DNA of 64,000 bases, from NCBI GenBank assembly GCA_040391785.1, contig JBEBXH010000019.1, forward strand, positions 1 to 64,000, written 5' to 3'. The DNA comes from UBA5239 sp040391785 (GTDB lineage: Bacteria > Verrucomicrobiota > Lentisphaeria > Victivallales > Victivallaceae). Made by a program: the position numbers and the translations under genes. Shown in pieces: positions 7,899 to 16,485 of the stretch (positions within the stretch are counted from its first letter, which is position 1; each line of letters starts with the position of its first letter). Under the pieces are notes generated by a model, which was given only the letters and a program-made list of their open reading frames with translations, had not been told where the DNA came from and did not search any database.

Positions 7899-10070
7899 TT
7901 AAAAATCCAGCCCGTAGACCATTTGCGGCGCGCCGGAAACCTTCAGCTTCACCTTGCCGTTTGTCACCGGTACTTTCGTGGCGCGGCCGATGGTGTCGAC
8001 TACGGTCACTTCCAGCTGCGAACTCTTGAATTCAACTTCGCGATGCGTCTTCCAATGGTCAACCCACGGCTCTTTGAAAACGAAGCTGTCGGACTTCACC
8101 GCCTGCCTGGTACCATCAGTGCGGTCATAAATAATCGACAACTTGCCGCGCGGAGTGTCGAATCCGATACCACGCATTTTAGCGTCGTCGAACTTCAACG
8201 TTTTGACGTATTTCGCGCCGTCGAGCGCTTCCGCTACGGCCGCGTAGGCCAATACGGCGGGCTTGATTTCTCCATTGCGCATCAGCAAACCATAATGATA
8301 TTCGCCATCCTTGTGATTCACGCCGCCCTTGTCGTGCCACACCGAGTCGTGCAACTGATAGAACTGTATCGACGCGGCCCCTTCAGCCACGCCGATAGCG
8401 AAGGTCAGAATCACGTTTTCCGCCGCCTGACGGTACGAATCCTTCCACCAGTCGTTAGGGTTGTTGCCCGCGTAAACTTCGGTCAGGTAATACGGCTTTT
8501 CGCCAAGTTCGGCAATCTGCTTTTTCATGCGCTGGATCGCACCGAGATAGGTCCAGCCGCTGCCGGTATCATCCGGGGTGGTGTTACCGCGGCCGGGATG
8601 GAAGGCAATCGCGTCCATCAGCGGCCAGCCGCCCTCGTCGGCAAGCATTTTCAGATAACCGGCCGCGCCGCCGGCCAGACCCATGCTGATGATCTGAATC
8701 TTGTAATCACCCGACTTGCGGATTTCATCGAGAACCTTGAGCAACTCGACATAACGCTTGGCCGAGGCCGCGAGTGCATCGCCCTTCAAATTCATGTTCC
8801 ATTCATTGCAGAATTCCCAGCCCGGATTCTGGCGGGCCTCGAAACCGTCGATCATCTTTTTCAGCTCGTCTTTCAGCTGCGCCGGGGTCCGTTTGTCGTC
8901 GCGCCTGATATTGTTGTGCGCGAACGAAATCATGCCGTAATTCGGCAGCGTCTCGCGGTTGTCGCTGTTACGAAGATGATGCACGCCCATGCGCTTCATC
9001 AGCTTGAACACCCCATCCTTGCTGGGGTATTCGAAAAACGCCGCCATACCAATGACGCTCTCGTCCCGGTGCTGATACTCAAACGGCGGCAGCGCGGCCA
9101 GATTGGCGCGGGTGAAAACCTCCAGTCCATCGACCGTAACTCCGGCATCGACAAAATAAATATTGCGCTCATCGCCGGGCAGCGTGAAATTCAGCGCCAC
9201 TACTTTTTCCGCTTCCAGACTGATTTTTTCGCGGCGGTCGATCACTTGCTTGCCGTCGAAATCATACGCCACGACCTTCAAGTCGGCATCGGCAATCGCC
9301 TTGCCGGAGGTATTGCTGATCTCCAGCTTGAATTCCGGCATGCCGGATTCCCAGAGATTGAACTCCTTGGCGGTGGTGATCTGAACGGCCGCCGGGCGCC
9401 CCGCCCGCATTGCCGCCATCTCGAAACCCCTCACCGAATCCGGCTTGACGCTGAAATACGCTTCGCCGGTATAGTCGTTGGTGTCCTTGATATTCTTGAA
9501 TGCGATATTCTGGGCCCAGGCACTGGTGTAACCGTGGTTGCCGGTCAGCGGCATCCAGACGGTGCTGCCGCGCCCGGTGAACGCCCGGTAGTAGCCGTCG
9601 CGCACTTCGAACGGAACCCCGCCTTTGCTGCTGCGCGTCCACAAACCGGATTTGTAAAGATCGTCGGCACGCTTGACGCCGTTCTGCGGATTGATGACTT
9701 GCATCGCGCCGCCGGTCCGAACATTTTTGGGCGCAGTCAGGTTGTAAACGATCTTCAATTCGTCCGGATTGCAGGTGAAAATGGCGCTCATCTTGACTTC
9801 GCCGCTCTCGTCTTTGTCGATCTTGTAATCGACCCGGAATTCATTCCCGGAAATCAGTTCGGCGCTCTCCATATAGGCCACCGGCGGCGACCAGGTCATA
9901 TTGAGCTGAGCCAGACGCAACAGCCGCTGGTTCTTGTTGTTGGCGATGAACACCTGATTTTTCTCGAACTGAACCCGGTAGTTTTCAGTTCTGACCTCAA
10001 GCTTCTCGACCGCGAAGGCCGATGCCACGGCGAACAGGCACAATATGACTATAATTTTTTTCACAAACAC
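7899..10070 (-). CDS. Secreted clan GH-A glycosidase (GH39-like)
   Basis: About 723 residues with a signal peptide (VKKIIVILCLFAVASAFA). The N-terminal ~300 residues are beta-rich; a TIM-barrel-like region follows with 'WEFCNEWN' (acid/base Glu about 423) and 'YYLTEVYAG' (nucleophile Glu about 531), a spacing normal for clan A. A C-terminal beta-domain ends the protein. I chose a GTG start (10070, or 10064) because AGGAGA lies at 10074-10079; a more upstream ATG would overlap the prepilin gene. The exact GH family cannot be settled by eye. It acts outside the cytoplasm together with the GH42-like neighbour. Confidence 0.7.
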   Translation of the reverse strand: MFVKKIIVILCLFAVASAFAVEKLEVRTENYRVQFEKNQVFIANNKNQRLLRLAQLNMTWSPPVAYMESAELISGNEFRVDYKIDKDESGEVKMSAIFTCNPDELKIVYNLTAPKNVRTGGAMQVINPQNGVKRADDLYKSGLWTRSSKGGVPFEVRDGYYRAFTGRGSTVWMPLTGNHGYTSAWAQNIAFKNIKDTNDYTGEAYFSVKPDSVRGFEMAAMRAGRPAAVQITTAKEFNLWESGMPEFKLEISNTSGKAIADADLKVVAYDFDGKQVIDRREKISLEAEKVVALNFTLPGDERNIYFVDAGVTVDGLEVFTRANLAALPPFEYQHRDESVIGMAAFFEYPSKDGVFKLMKRMGVHHLRNSDNRETLPNYGMISFAHNNIRRDDKRTPAQLKDELKKMIDGFEARQNPGWEFCNEWNMNLKGDALAASAKRYVELLKVLDEIRKSGDYKIQIISMGLAGGAAGYLKMLADEGGWPLMDAIAFHPGRGNTTPDDTGSGWTYLGAIQRMKKQIAELGEKPYYLTEVYAGNNPNDWWKDSYRQAAENVILTFAIGVAEGAASIQFYQLHDSVWHDKGGVNHKDGEYHYGLLMRNGEIKPAVLAYAAVAEALDGAKYVKTLKFDDAKMRGIGFDTPRGKLSIIYDRTDGTRQAVKSDSFVFKEPWVDHWKTHREVEFKSSQLEVTVVDTIGRATKVPVTNGKVKLKVSGAPQMVYGLDF

Positions 10071-10081
10071 TATTCTCCTGA

Positions 10082-10819
10082 TTACGGGTAATAAGAGGAC
10101 CACAACGGCGCGGCAAAAGCAACCTTGGTCCATTTCTGCAGCGGAGCCAGATAGATTGAATTGGGATTGACCTTGTAAGCAAGCGTTTCCGCATGACCGT
10201 CTACCATGGCGAAACTGCTGCTGATACCGCCATGATCACGAATCAACTGCTTATCTGTCTGATAACAGGTCAGGCCCTTGTTGATATACCATGTGGAAAC
10301 TTCAAGGAATTCCGGGTACTGGTACTCCAGGATCATAATGCTGCGCGACGGCGAATCGCACCGGGTCAACTTACCCTCGATGCTCGTTTGTGATGATTGG
10401 GAAGTCATCAGCCAGCCGTTGAGGCTGTAATTGGTCGTCTTGGACCCCGAACTGTCCGTAGTGAAACCGAGTCCCTGAATCCAGCCCGGGGTAGTCGTGT
10501 TATTGAAGGTACCGGAATTGGCCGGACAATAGTAGACCTTGCCACCCATATTGTAATCGGTCCGCAGTTTCTGCATCCACCAGATTGAATTCCAGGCACA
10601 TCCGACAGTATACCTGGCGTCATGCGGCAGTCTGTCCTCATAGTCGGTACTGTAAAGCTGCAGCCCCTGCGCCAGCGTCTTGATGTTTCCCGTACAGGTC
10701 GAAACGCGCGCCCGCATACGCGCCTTATTCAGTGCCGGCAACAGCATAGCCGCCAGAATCGCGATAATGGCAATCACGACCAGCAGCTCTATAAGCGTAA
10801 AACTTTTAACCTGTTTCAT
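10082..10819 (-). CDS. Type IV prepilin-like protein with H-X9-DG motif
   Basis: A 245-residue protein with a short basic leader and the class III signal 'FTLIELLVVIAIIAILAAML'; cleavage is expected before the Phe by prepilin peptidase. The C-terminal region has H-G-G-...-V-D-G-H ('AMVDGHAETL'), the H-X9-DG signature seen in planctomycete and lentisphaerote prepilin-like proteins. Many paralogues of this kind sit next to polysaccharide-degradation genes in Victivallis-like genomes, where their role is unknown. It is 14 nt after lacI and 11 nt before the GH-A glycosidase, so it belongs to the same operon. Confidence 0.85.
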   Translation of the reverse strand: MKQVKSFTLIELLVVIAIIAILAAMLLPALNKARMRARVSTCTGNIKTLAQGLQLYSTDYEDRLPHDARYTVGCAWNSIWWMQKLRTDYNMGGKVYYCPANSGTFNNTTTPGWIQGLGFTTDSSGSKTTNYSLNGWLMTSQSSQTSIEGKLTRCDSPSRSIMILEYQYPEFLEVSTWYINKGLTCYQTDKQLIRDHGGISSSFAMVDGHAETLAYKVNPNSIYLAPLQKWTKVAFAAPLWSSYYP

Positions 10820-10833
10820 TCTTCCATCCCTCC

Positions 10834-11850
10834 TTATTTATGTTTGGAATTATCTACAAGTTTTACTGGAATCAGAATACGGTGCGGCGGCTCCGCCGGA
10901 TTGTTGATTTTTTCCACAAGCCTCCTGGCTGCTTTGAAACCCTGCAGTTCGGGCTCTTCCATGATAGACGGGAATTGGTTCTGGCGGTGCGCCACCGTTA
11001 TGATCATCACATCTTCCGGCACCTTGATGCCGTTGCTTTCCAGCACCGACTTCACGACTTCAGCTGCGTCATGGAACCCGACCACGATCGCCCGCGGCAG
11101 ATTCCCCTTTCTGATATAATCATTTGTAGCCGTGATGAAACTGGAGAAATCAGTATTTTCCAACTGGTAAATGTCGTTCTTGTCCAGCGTCAAACCGTGA
11201 TGCATCAACTCCATTTCGATGGCGGCGATGCGGGTCGGATACCACTGGGAGATAAACACCCCGAAACGGGTGATTCCTTTGTCCAGCAGGTAACGGCAAA
11301 TCGCGGTATGCGAACCGAAGTGATCGCACTCGACCACATCGTACCGGTTCAGGTATTCCTTGCCGAAAGCCGGCATGATGCCGTTCAGAATCACAAACCG
11401 CACCTGTTTTTCCTCCAATCCGGCCAGCAATTTTTCCGAGGGAAAATTCAAAATGATCAGCCCGGCGAGTTCCGACAGCTTTTCATCGGGAATGCCGATT
11501 TCTTCCGCGCCAGACTCCAAGGTGTACAGCGCCACGTTGATACCGCATCCCTCCAACCCTTTGTTGATGCCCGCGATGATCGCATTGAAAAAATCCAGTC
11601 CGAACGGGTTGCGCTGTTCCGGCAGCGGGCACATCACTAGCCCGATGGTGCCACTTTCTTTGGCGGACTCCCGGCCCGGGTTCGCGGAATTCTTGTACCC
11701 GAGCTTACGCATACTCTCCCAAACCAGATCCCGGGTTTCGGCATTGATATTGGGATAATTATTGATGACTCTGGATACGGTACTCTGCGACACCCCGGCA
11801 TGCGTAGCCACGTCTGTCATGGTTATTCCGCTGTTTCTGAGGTTGCCCAT
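10834..11850 (-). CDS. LacI-family transcriptional regulator
   Basis: This 338-residue regulator has the LacI headpiece 'TMTDVATHAGVSQSTVSRVI' at residues ~10-30 with the hinge-helix region following, then a periplasmic-binding-protein-like effector domain. It is the first gene of the operon containing the prepilin and two glycosidases, so it probably controls that operon and itself in response to a sugar. A consensus promoter (11904-11931) and palindromic sites (11944-12011) lie upstream. Confidence 0.9.
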   Translation of the reverse strand: MGNLRNSGITMTDVATHAGVSQSTVSRVINNYPNINAETRDLVWESMRKLGYKNSANPGRESAKESGTIGLVMCPLPEQRNPFGLDFFNAIIAGINKGLEGCGINVALYTLESGAEEIGIPDEKLSELAGLIILNFPSEKLLAGLEEKQVRFVILNGIMPAFGKEYLNRYDVVECDHFGSHTAICRYLLDKGITRFGVFISQWYPTRIAAIEMELMHHGLTLDKNDIYQLENTDFSSFITATNDYIRKGNLPRAIVVGFHDAAEVVKSVLESNGIKVPEDVMIITVAHRQNQFPSIMEEPELQGFKAARRLVEKINNPAEPPHRILIPVKLVDNSKHK

Positions 11851-11903
11851 AAATTCAATTCTCCAAGTATATTTATACGGTATTCCTGTATTCTTTTGCT
11901 ATA

Positions 11904-11931
11904 ATTATAACGCCGATTATGAATTTGTCAA
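11904..11931 (-). promoter_or_regulatory. Sigma-70-type promoter of the lacI-glycosidase operon
   Basis: On the minus strand TTGACA (11926-11931) and TATAAT (11904-11909) are separated by 16 bp. Both hexamers are perfect matches to consensus. The start codon is about 54 nt downstream. Confidence 0.75.
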
Positions 11932-11943
11932 TACCCCTTATGA

Positions 11944-11962
11944 ATGAATATTCATGAATATT
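11944..11962. promoter_or_regulatory. Palindromic operator candidate 1
   Basis: Two overlapping perfect palindromes: atgaatattcat (11944-11955) and aatattcatgaatatt (11947-11962). They start 13 bp upstream of the -35 box of the lacI promoter. The repeated half-site is TGAATATT/AATATTCA. This is probably a regulator site, although LacI-family operators usually have a central CG. Confidence 0.5.
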
Positions 11963-11997
11963 TAATAAAATTCATAAATCACCGCGCTTGAATATCG

Positions 11998-12011
11998 TGA
12001 ATAATTATTCA
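11998..12011. promoter_or_regulatory. Palindromic operator candidate 2
   Basis: The 14-bp perfect palindrome tgaataattattca shares the TGAATA half-site with the palindromes at 11944-11962, with centres about 50 bp apart. Paired sites of this type allow looping or belonged to the decayed AraC gene downstream. Confidence 0.4.
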
Positions 12012-12072
12012 TGGTCATACTATTCATATTCCGGATTTCATCCATATAGGGTACTCTCGAATTCAAATCACC

Positions 12073-12218
12073 AGAATCATTTTCCCATCACTAAGCTGAC
12101 CCGGCTGGTCGGTATGTCAGAACGGAACTTTTTCCGTCAATTCAAAAATCACGTTGACTGCCGCCCGATCAAATATCTGATCGAAATCCGCTTGCAGCGC
12201 GCGGCGGTAGACAGGTAA
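12073..12218 (+). pseudogene. AraC-family regulator remnant
   Basis: The frame encodes 'ITKLTRLVGMSERNFFRQFK' followed by '..PIKYLIEIRLQRAA', the first helix-turn-helix and linker helix of an AraC C-terminal domain. The ligand-binding domain upstream and the second HTH downstream are missing and a stop follows at once. It directly precedes the mobile element, so the insertion may have removed the 3' half. Confidence 0.7.
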
Positions 12219-12345
12219 AATTGACTGAATAATACCTCGTCAAAATTCTATACTCGGTTTCTCTTGCAAAATCGATGATATTCTATCATTTCATGGAACT
12301 TGTTATCTTCCTCAAGTAACAGTTGGCCCAGCCTCTCTATTCTCT

Positions 12346-12361
12346 AACGCTGGAAAGCGTT
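12346..12361. other. Small perfect hairpin near the left element end
   Basis: aacgct - ggaa - agcgtt forms a 6-bp stem with a 4-nt loop. It lies between the AraC remnant and the first operator palindrome; its function is unknown. Confidence 0.35.
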
Positions 12362-12385
12362 GGGGGTATTGCGTTTTAATAAAAT

Positions 12386-12415
12386 GAATCGTCAGTTTGC
12401 GGAGCTTGACGATTT
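12386..12415. promoter_or_regulatory. Operator palindrome R4 upstream of the relaxase gene
   Basis: Arms gaatcgtca and tgacgattt are separated by 12 bp. It matches three palindromes in the recombinase cluster (49622, 51142, 52083). It ends 16 bp before the -35 hexamer at 12432, as do the other three copies on their strands. Confidence 0.75.
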
Positions 12416-12431
12416 GGGATTTGAATGGGTA

Positions 12432-12460
12432 TTGCTATTTTTATTTGGCGATTGTATCAT
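12432..12460 (+). promoter_or_regulatory. Promoter of the relaxase gene
   Basis: TTGCTA (12432-12437) and TATCAT (12455-12460) with a 17-bp spacer. The -35 is only 4/6, consistent with a promoter that needs an activator bound at the adjoining palindrome. Confidence 0.6.
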
Positions 12461-12497
12461 GGGGGAGAGAATGATTTTGATGATTTTTGCGGAGGTG

Positions 12498-15400
12498 ATG
12501 CAATTGTTTAATATGACGAAAATTCGGGCTACGAATGGAAGCGGTAAGTCGTTTTATATGAATCATCTTTCGTGTAATGATTATTATTCGGAGGGGGAGA
12601 AGGTTACGGGATATTGGCGGGGGAATTTGGTGATGGATTTGAATTTGTGGAATGCGGAGGTTGAGGCGGAGACGTTCAGTTTGTTCCAGAAGAATATCAA
12701 TCCTTATACGATGGGGAAATTGACGCAGAAGAATGTTTCGGGCGGGCCTCGTTTTTTTGATTTTCAGTGTGCGGCGCCGAAGTCGGTTTCAGTGATGAGT
12801 ATGTTCGATGAGCGTTTGGTGCGGGCGCATACGAAGGCGGTTCTGGTGGCGATGCAGGAGTTGGAAAAATTGGCGGCGGTGAGGTTGCGCAAGGGTGATC
12901 AGGCGCGGACGAATAATTATGAGATCACGGGGAATATCATTTATGCGTCGTTTCGGCATGATGCGAGCCGAGCTCTTGATCCTCAATTACATACGCATAA
13001 TGTGGTGGTGAATGTCACGAAAACGGCGGAGGGTGAATTCAAGGCGTTGGAGAGTTTAGAGATGATTCGGGCGATTCGTTATGCGGGCAAGGTTTATCAC
13101 AACGAGCTGGCGCGGATATGTCATGACCTGGGTTACAGGACGAAAAACCATCTGGATGACAAGGGCAATATTGTCTGGTTCGACCTGGAGGGCGTCTCGG
13201 ACGAAGTCATGGAGAAATTTTCGAAGCGGCGGGCTCAGATCGAGGAGTTGGAGAAGAAATTTATTGAAGAGCATGGACGCAAGCCGAGTTTGAGCGAAAA
13301 TAATTTTATTTCGATGACGACGCGGGATCAGAAATTAACGGAGATCAGCAAGGAAGAAGTGAAGAAATATCAGTTTGAGCAATTGACTCATGCGGAGGTA
13401 CATATATTGAAGTTGCTGGCGCATGAGGCCGAGATCAATTTCATGAAAGAAAAAGCGGCGGAACATGATGCGACCGTAGAGATGATTCAAGCGGTTTTAT
13501 CCATGGTTTATGAACGTGACAGCGTGTTGAAGCTCGACAAAGTGCTGGCGGAAACACTAAATCAGAATCTGGGCAAAATCGATCTGAAAACGTTGAGAAA
13601 AGCGATTAAAAACGTACCGGAGTTGAGAAATCTGGGTGGGCTGGAAGCAAATCCGTATTATTCGACGGAGGAGATCATCAATCGGGAGATTTATGCAATC
13701 GAAGCAGTGGAGGAACATAAGGAACTGCTTAAGCCGATTGCAGAAGATTTTGAGGCGTTTCCGGGGCAGGAAACCCGGCAAAAACAGGCGGAACTGATTC
13801 ATGGGATGCTGAGTTCGAAGGATCGATTTAATTTGTTTCGGGGCGTGGCTGGGGCCGGAAAGACTTCGACGTTGCAGGAGCTGTGCAACGGACTGAGAGC
13901 TGGTGGGATCGAGAGTATTCACTTGATCGCGCCGACAAATTCGGCGACAGATGTACTGAAGCAGGAGGGTTTTGAGCAGTCGCAGACGGTGGCGTCATTT
14001 TTATTGTCGCAAGAGAAACCTGCGGCGGGGAGTTATGTGATTATCGATGAGTCGGGGCTGAATTCGTTACGCGAGGGCGTGGAAATTGTCAAGGTCGCGC
14101 GCGCGAATGATTATCGGGTATTGTTCGTGGGGGATGCTCGACAGCATAACGCGGTGGAAAGCGGCGATTTTTTCCGTTTACTGGAGGAACATTCGGAGAT
14201 CGAGCGGTTTTCCTTGACGGATATTCACCGACAGCGAAACGAGGAGTACCGGCGCGGGATTTCGGATTGTGCATTGGGGCGATTTGAAGCGGCATTTGAG
14301 CGTTTTGACGCGAATGGATTCATCCACGAAGGTAAGAATAAATATCTGGATCAGGCAGCGGACAGTTATATGGAATATACGAAAAATGGCCAGTTCATCG
14401 ACCGGGCGATTTTGGTGGCACCGACGCATGATGAGGGCGATAAGCTGACCGATGCGGTCCGCTCGAAATTGAAAGTCAACGGCGCCATCAAAGGTGATGG
14501 GATGCCGAAGGAAGTATTCCGCTCGTGGAACTGGACGAAGGCGCAAATCCGGAACACGGAAAGCTATCAGCCGGGCATGGCGGTGGCATTCATTCGCAAC
14601 ATGAAAGGTATCGCCAAGGCCGGTGAAACGGCCAAAATCGTTGGGATTGATGATGACAATCTTGTGCTCGACAATGGCAAAACGATCTATGCCAGGCGTT
14701 GCGCCGAGTTCATCGAGGTAGGCGAGCGACGGCAAATCGAGCTGTGTGAGGGCGATTTGATTCAGTTCAATGTGAACTTGCGCGACCAGCGCATATATAA
14801 CGGCAATATCGCCATGATCACCGCCGATCCCGACAAGGTGATGATGCTGTATTCGGACGGCAAGCCGCGCGAACTGGTCGATCTGCCGGAGGGCTATGAT
14901 ACGTTCAAATATGGTTGGGTGACGACCTCATATAAGTCGCAGGGGCGTACCGCTGAAAACGTGGTCGTTGCGGCGCAATCGCTTGATCGCAAAGCATTTT
15001 ATGTAGCGCTCAGCCGAGGACGACAGAACATGGCACTGCATTGCCCGGAAAAAGAATTCCTGAAGTCGCGGCTGTCGCTCAATTCCGATCGCAATAGTGT
15101 CCATGACCTGATGAAATCCGGCGAAATCCGGCAGGACGCCGTCCTCAATCTCTCGCAGGAAGCCAGGGACGCCAAAGCAAAAACGTTGCCAGATACAACT
15201 TATAAATCGATTAAAGGCCGCGCCGCCAAGCTGATGGAATACGTCAAAGGTGCGGTAACCCGGGTCCGCGAAACTGCCCGGAAAACAATCGCCCGCCGCG
15301 CCCATTTCCGCAAATATGGTTACGGCGTCGTCACCGACAAAACGTATTTTGAACAAGACATCAGTTTCGCTGTCGAGGCTAAAACAAAGCCTGTAGCCAA

Positions 15401-15863
15401 AACCGAACAAAAGAGCGGTTCGCCGTACAACAACAATCCGTTCATGGAAAAACTCAGGAATTTCAGCGGTCCATCAAGCTCCGCCAGGACACATACGGAA
15501 AAATACCCGGCGATACCGCTTGCGACTTCTGCGATGCGTGCAAAATCCAGTACGGATACGCCTTCAAGTGACGCGAATAATCCATATATGGAAAAGCTTC
15601 GAAATTCATCCGGTTCGCCAAGGCCCGCCAAACCGCACGTGGAGAAATACCCGGCGATTCCACTTGCAGCGCCCTCTGACCGCTCAAAATCCAAAGCTCC
15701 GATTGAGCATAAACCTGAACCGGAAATCACAAAAATAGAACCATCAAAAATAGAGGACATCACCCATGAAAAAGAGCCAACAAAAACCATTACCAAACCG
15801 AAAATCACCAGAAAACCGCCTTCGCCACCAAAGAAAAAACCGCCACGCGGCATGGACCTGTAA
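12498..15863 (+). CDS. MobF-family relaxase-helicase (TrwC/TraI-like)
   Basis: The protein, about 1121 residues, nicks oriT and unwinds the transferred strand during conjugation. Near the N-terminus Y-Y in 'CNDYYSEGEKVTGYW' are candidate catalytic tyrosines. The metal-binding three-His motif is in 'HDASRALDPQLHTHNVVVN' (about residues 154-172). The helicase half has Walker A 'GVAGAGKTS' (about 449), Walker B 'VIIDES', and C-terminal 'TTSYKSQGRTAENV' and 'FYVALSRGRQN'. A proline-rich tail carries a duplicated ~50-residue unit ('NPFMEKLRN...' / 'NPYMEKLRN...'). Start choice is uncertain: GGAGG at 12491-12495 fits TTG 12504 best, with in-frame ATGs at 12498 and 12513. The 5' half is markedly G-rich and C-poor on this strand, unlike the 3' third. 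Confidence 0.92.
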   Translation: MQLFNMTKIRATNGSGKSFYMNHLSCNDYYSEGEKVTGYWRGNLVMDLNLWNAEVEAETFSLFQKNINPYTMGKLTQKNVSGGPRFFDFQCAAPKSVSVMSMFDERLVRAHTKAVLVAMQELEKLAAVRLRKGDQARTNNYEITGNIIYASFRHDASRALDPQLHTHNVVVNVTKTAEGEFKALESLEMIRAIRYAGKVYHNELARICHDLGYRTKNHLDDKGNIVWFDLEGVSDEVMEKFSKRRAQIEELEKKFIEEHGRKPSLSENNFISMTTRDQKLTEISKEEVKKYQFEQLTHAEVHILKLLAHEAEINFMKEKAAEHDATVEMIQAVLSMVYERDSVLKLDKVLAETLNQNLGKIDLKTLRKAIKNVPELRNLGGLEANPYYSTEEIINREIYAIEAVEEHKELLKPIAEDFEAFPGQETRQKQAELIHGMLSSKDRFNLFRGVAGAGKTSTLQELCNGLRAGGIESIHLIAPTNSATDVLKQEGFEQSQTVASFLLSQEKPAAGSYVIIDESGLNSLREGVEIVKVARANDYRVLFVGDARQHNAVESGDFFRLLEEHSEIERFSLTDIHRQRNEEYRRGISDCALGRFEAAFERFDANGFIHEGKNKYLDQAADSYMEYTKNGQFIDRAILVAPTHDEGDKLTDAVRSKLKVNGAIKGDGMPKEVFRSWNWTKAQIRNTESYQPGMAVAFIRNMKGIAKAGETAKIVGIDDDNLVLDNGKTIYARRCAEFIEVGERRQIELCEGDLIQFNVNLRDQRIYNGNIAMITADPDKVMMLYSDGKPRELVDLPEGYDTFKYGWVTTSYKSQGRTAENVVVAAQSLDRKAFYVALSRGRQNMALHCPEKEFLKSRLSLNSDRNSVHDLMKSGEIRQDAVLNLSQEARDAKAKTLPDTTYKSIKGRAAKLMEYVKGAVTRVRETARKTIARRAHFRKYGYGVVTDKTYFEQDISFAVEAKTKPVAKTEQKSGSPYNNNPFMEKLRNFSGPSSSARTHTEKYPAIPLATSAMRAKSSTDTPSSDANNPYMEKLRNSSGSPRPAKPHVEKYPAIPLAAPSDRSKSKAPIEHKPEPEITKIEPSKIEDITHEKEPTKTITKPKITRKPPSPPKKKPPRGMDL

Positions 15864-15878
15864 CCGGAGGATTCAAAT

Positions 15879-16154
15879 ATGAGCTTGGAAGCAAAAGCCT
15901 GGGATGTGGTAAAAGGCCACCCGTGCCCTCGTGTCTGGCTGAGGCTGGAGGACAAAAATCTCCTCCTGAAAACAGATCATATCGACAAAGTCACCGCCTC
16001 GCCGGACTTCCTGACCTTGAAATTCGATTGCGAATATGGACAGATCACCATCATTTCAACCGAAAGCCTCCAGCAGCTTTTCGAAGAACTCCAGCTCGAG
16101 CGTATTCGCCTGATCGATGGCCGCAAGCTAAAAATAAAAACCGTCTTTGCCTGA
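15879..16154 (+). CDS. Small protein of unknown function following the relaxase
   Basis: A 91-residue soluble protein, preceded by CGGAGG about 8 nt before the ATG and only 15 nt after the relaxase stop, so probably cotranscribed with it. It has no signal peptide or membrane segment and ends in a basic 'GRKLKIKTVF'. I do not recognise a family. Its position suggests an accessory to DNA processing, which is inference only. Confidence 0.6.
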   Translation: MSLEAKAWDVVKGHPCPRVWLRLEDKNLLLKTDHIDKVTASPDFLTLKFDCEYGQITIISTESLQQLFEELQLERIRLIDGRKLKIKTVFA

Positions 16155-16329
16155 AATAGTATCTATCGAGAAATAATCTGTTGAGTTGAAAATAGTTTCT
16201 TGTAATCGCCTGTGGTTGGCTGTAAATTACTGCTGAACTTCAATCAGATTTTATTTGGAGGTAAATTCGAACAGGAAATAGATGATAATAAAGTAAAAAA
16301 TTGACATAGATACTGATTTTCAGTATTGC

Positions 16330-16441
16330 GCAGAGATAGAATCGCCAAGTTTTTTAAATAAGCGCACAACACGTAATACGGAACCGTTTTTTTGCGGCTC
16401 CGCTTGCTGTGTTGTGCGGGTTTGGCGACCCTTATCTCTGC
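16330..16441. other. Large imperfect inverted repeat / hairpin upstream of the nuclease
   Basis: The outer arms pair gcagagata (16330-16338) with tatctctgc (16433-16441). Further pairing continues inward: tcgccaa with ttggcga, gcgcacaacac with tgttgtgcg, and ggaaccg with cggctcc around a T-rich loop near 16390. The whole is about 112 nt. It precedes the nuclease start by 45 nt and could be a structured leader, a terminator, or a terminal repeat of a small mobile unit. Confidence 0.6.
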
Positions 16442-16485
16442 AGCATGTCGGGGCCGCTCTTTTTGTTGCGGCACAAGGAGTTGCT

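Noticed and set aside
6022..10091. Very long plus-strand reading frames opposite the two glycosidase genes
   Set aside because: They lack recognisable motifs and arise from codon bias of the real minus-strand genes.
12360..12497. N-terminal extension of the relaxase to 12360
   Set aside because: It would translate the R4 palindrome and the promoter, and relaxases of this family begin close to the catalytic tyrosines.
15864..16485. oriT near the relaxase gene
   Set aside because: Inverted repeats exist here, but I could not identify a nic-site motif of a known MobF system, so no call is made.
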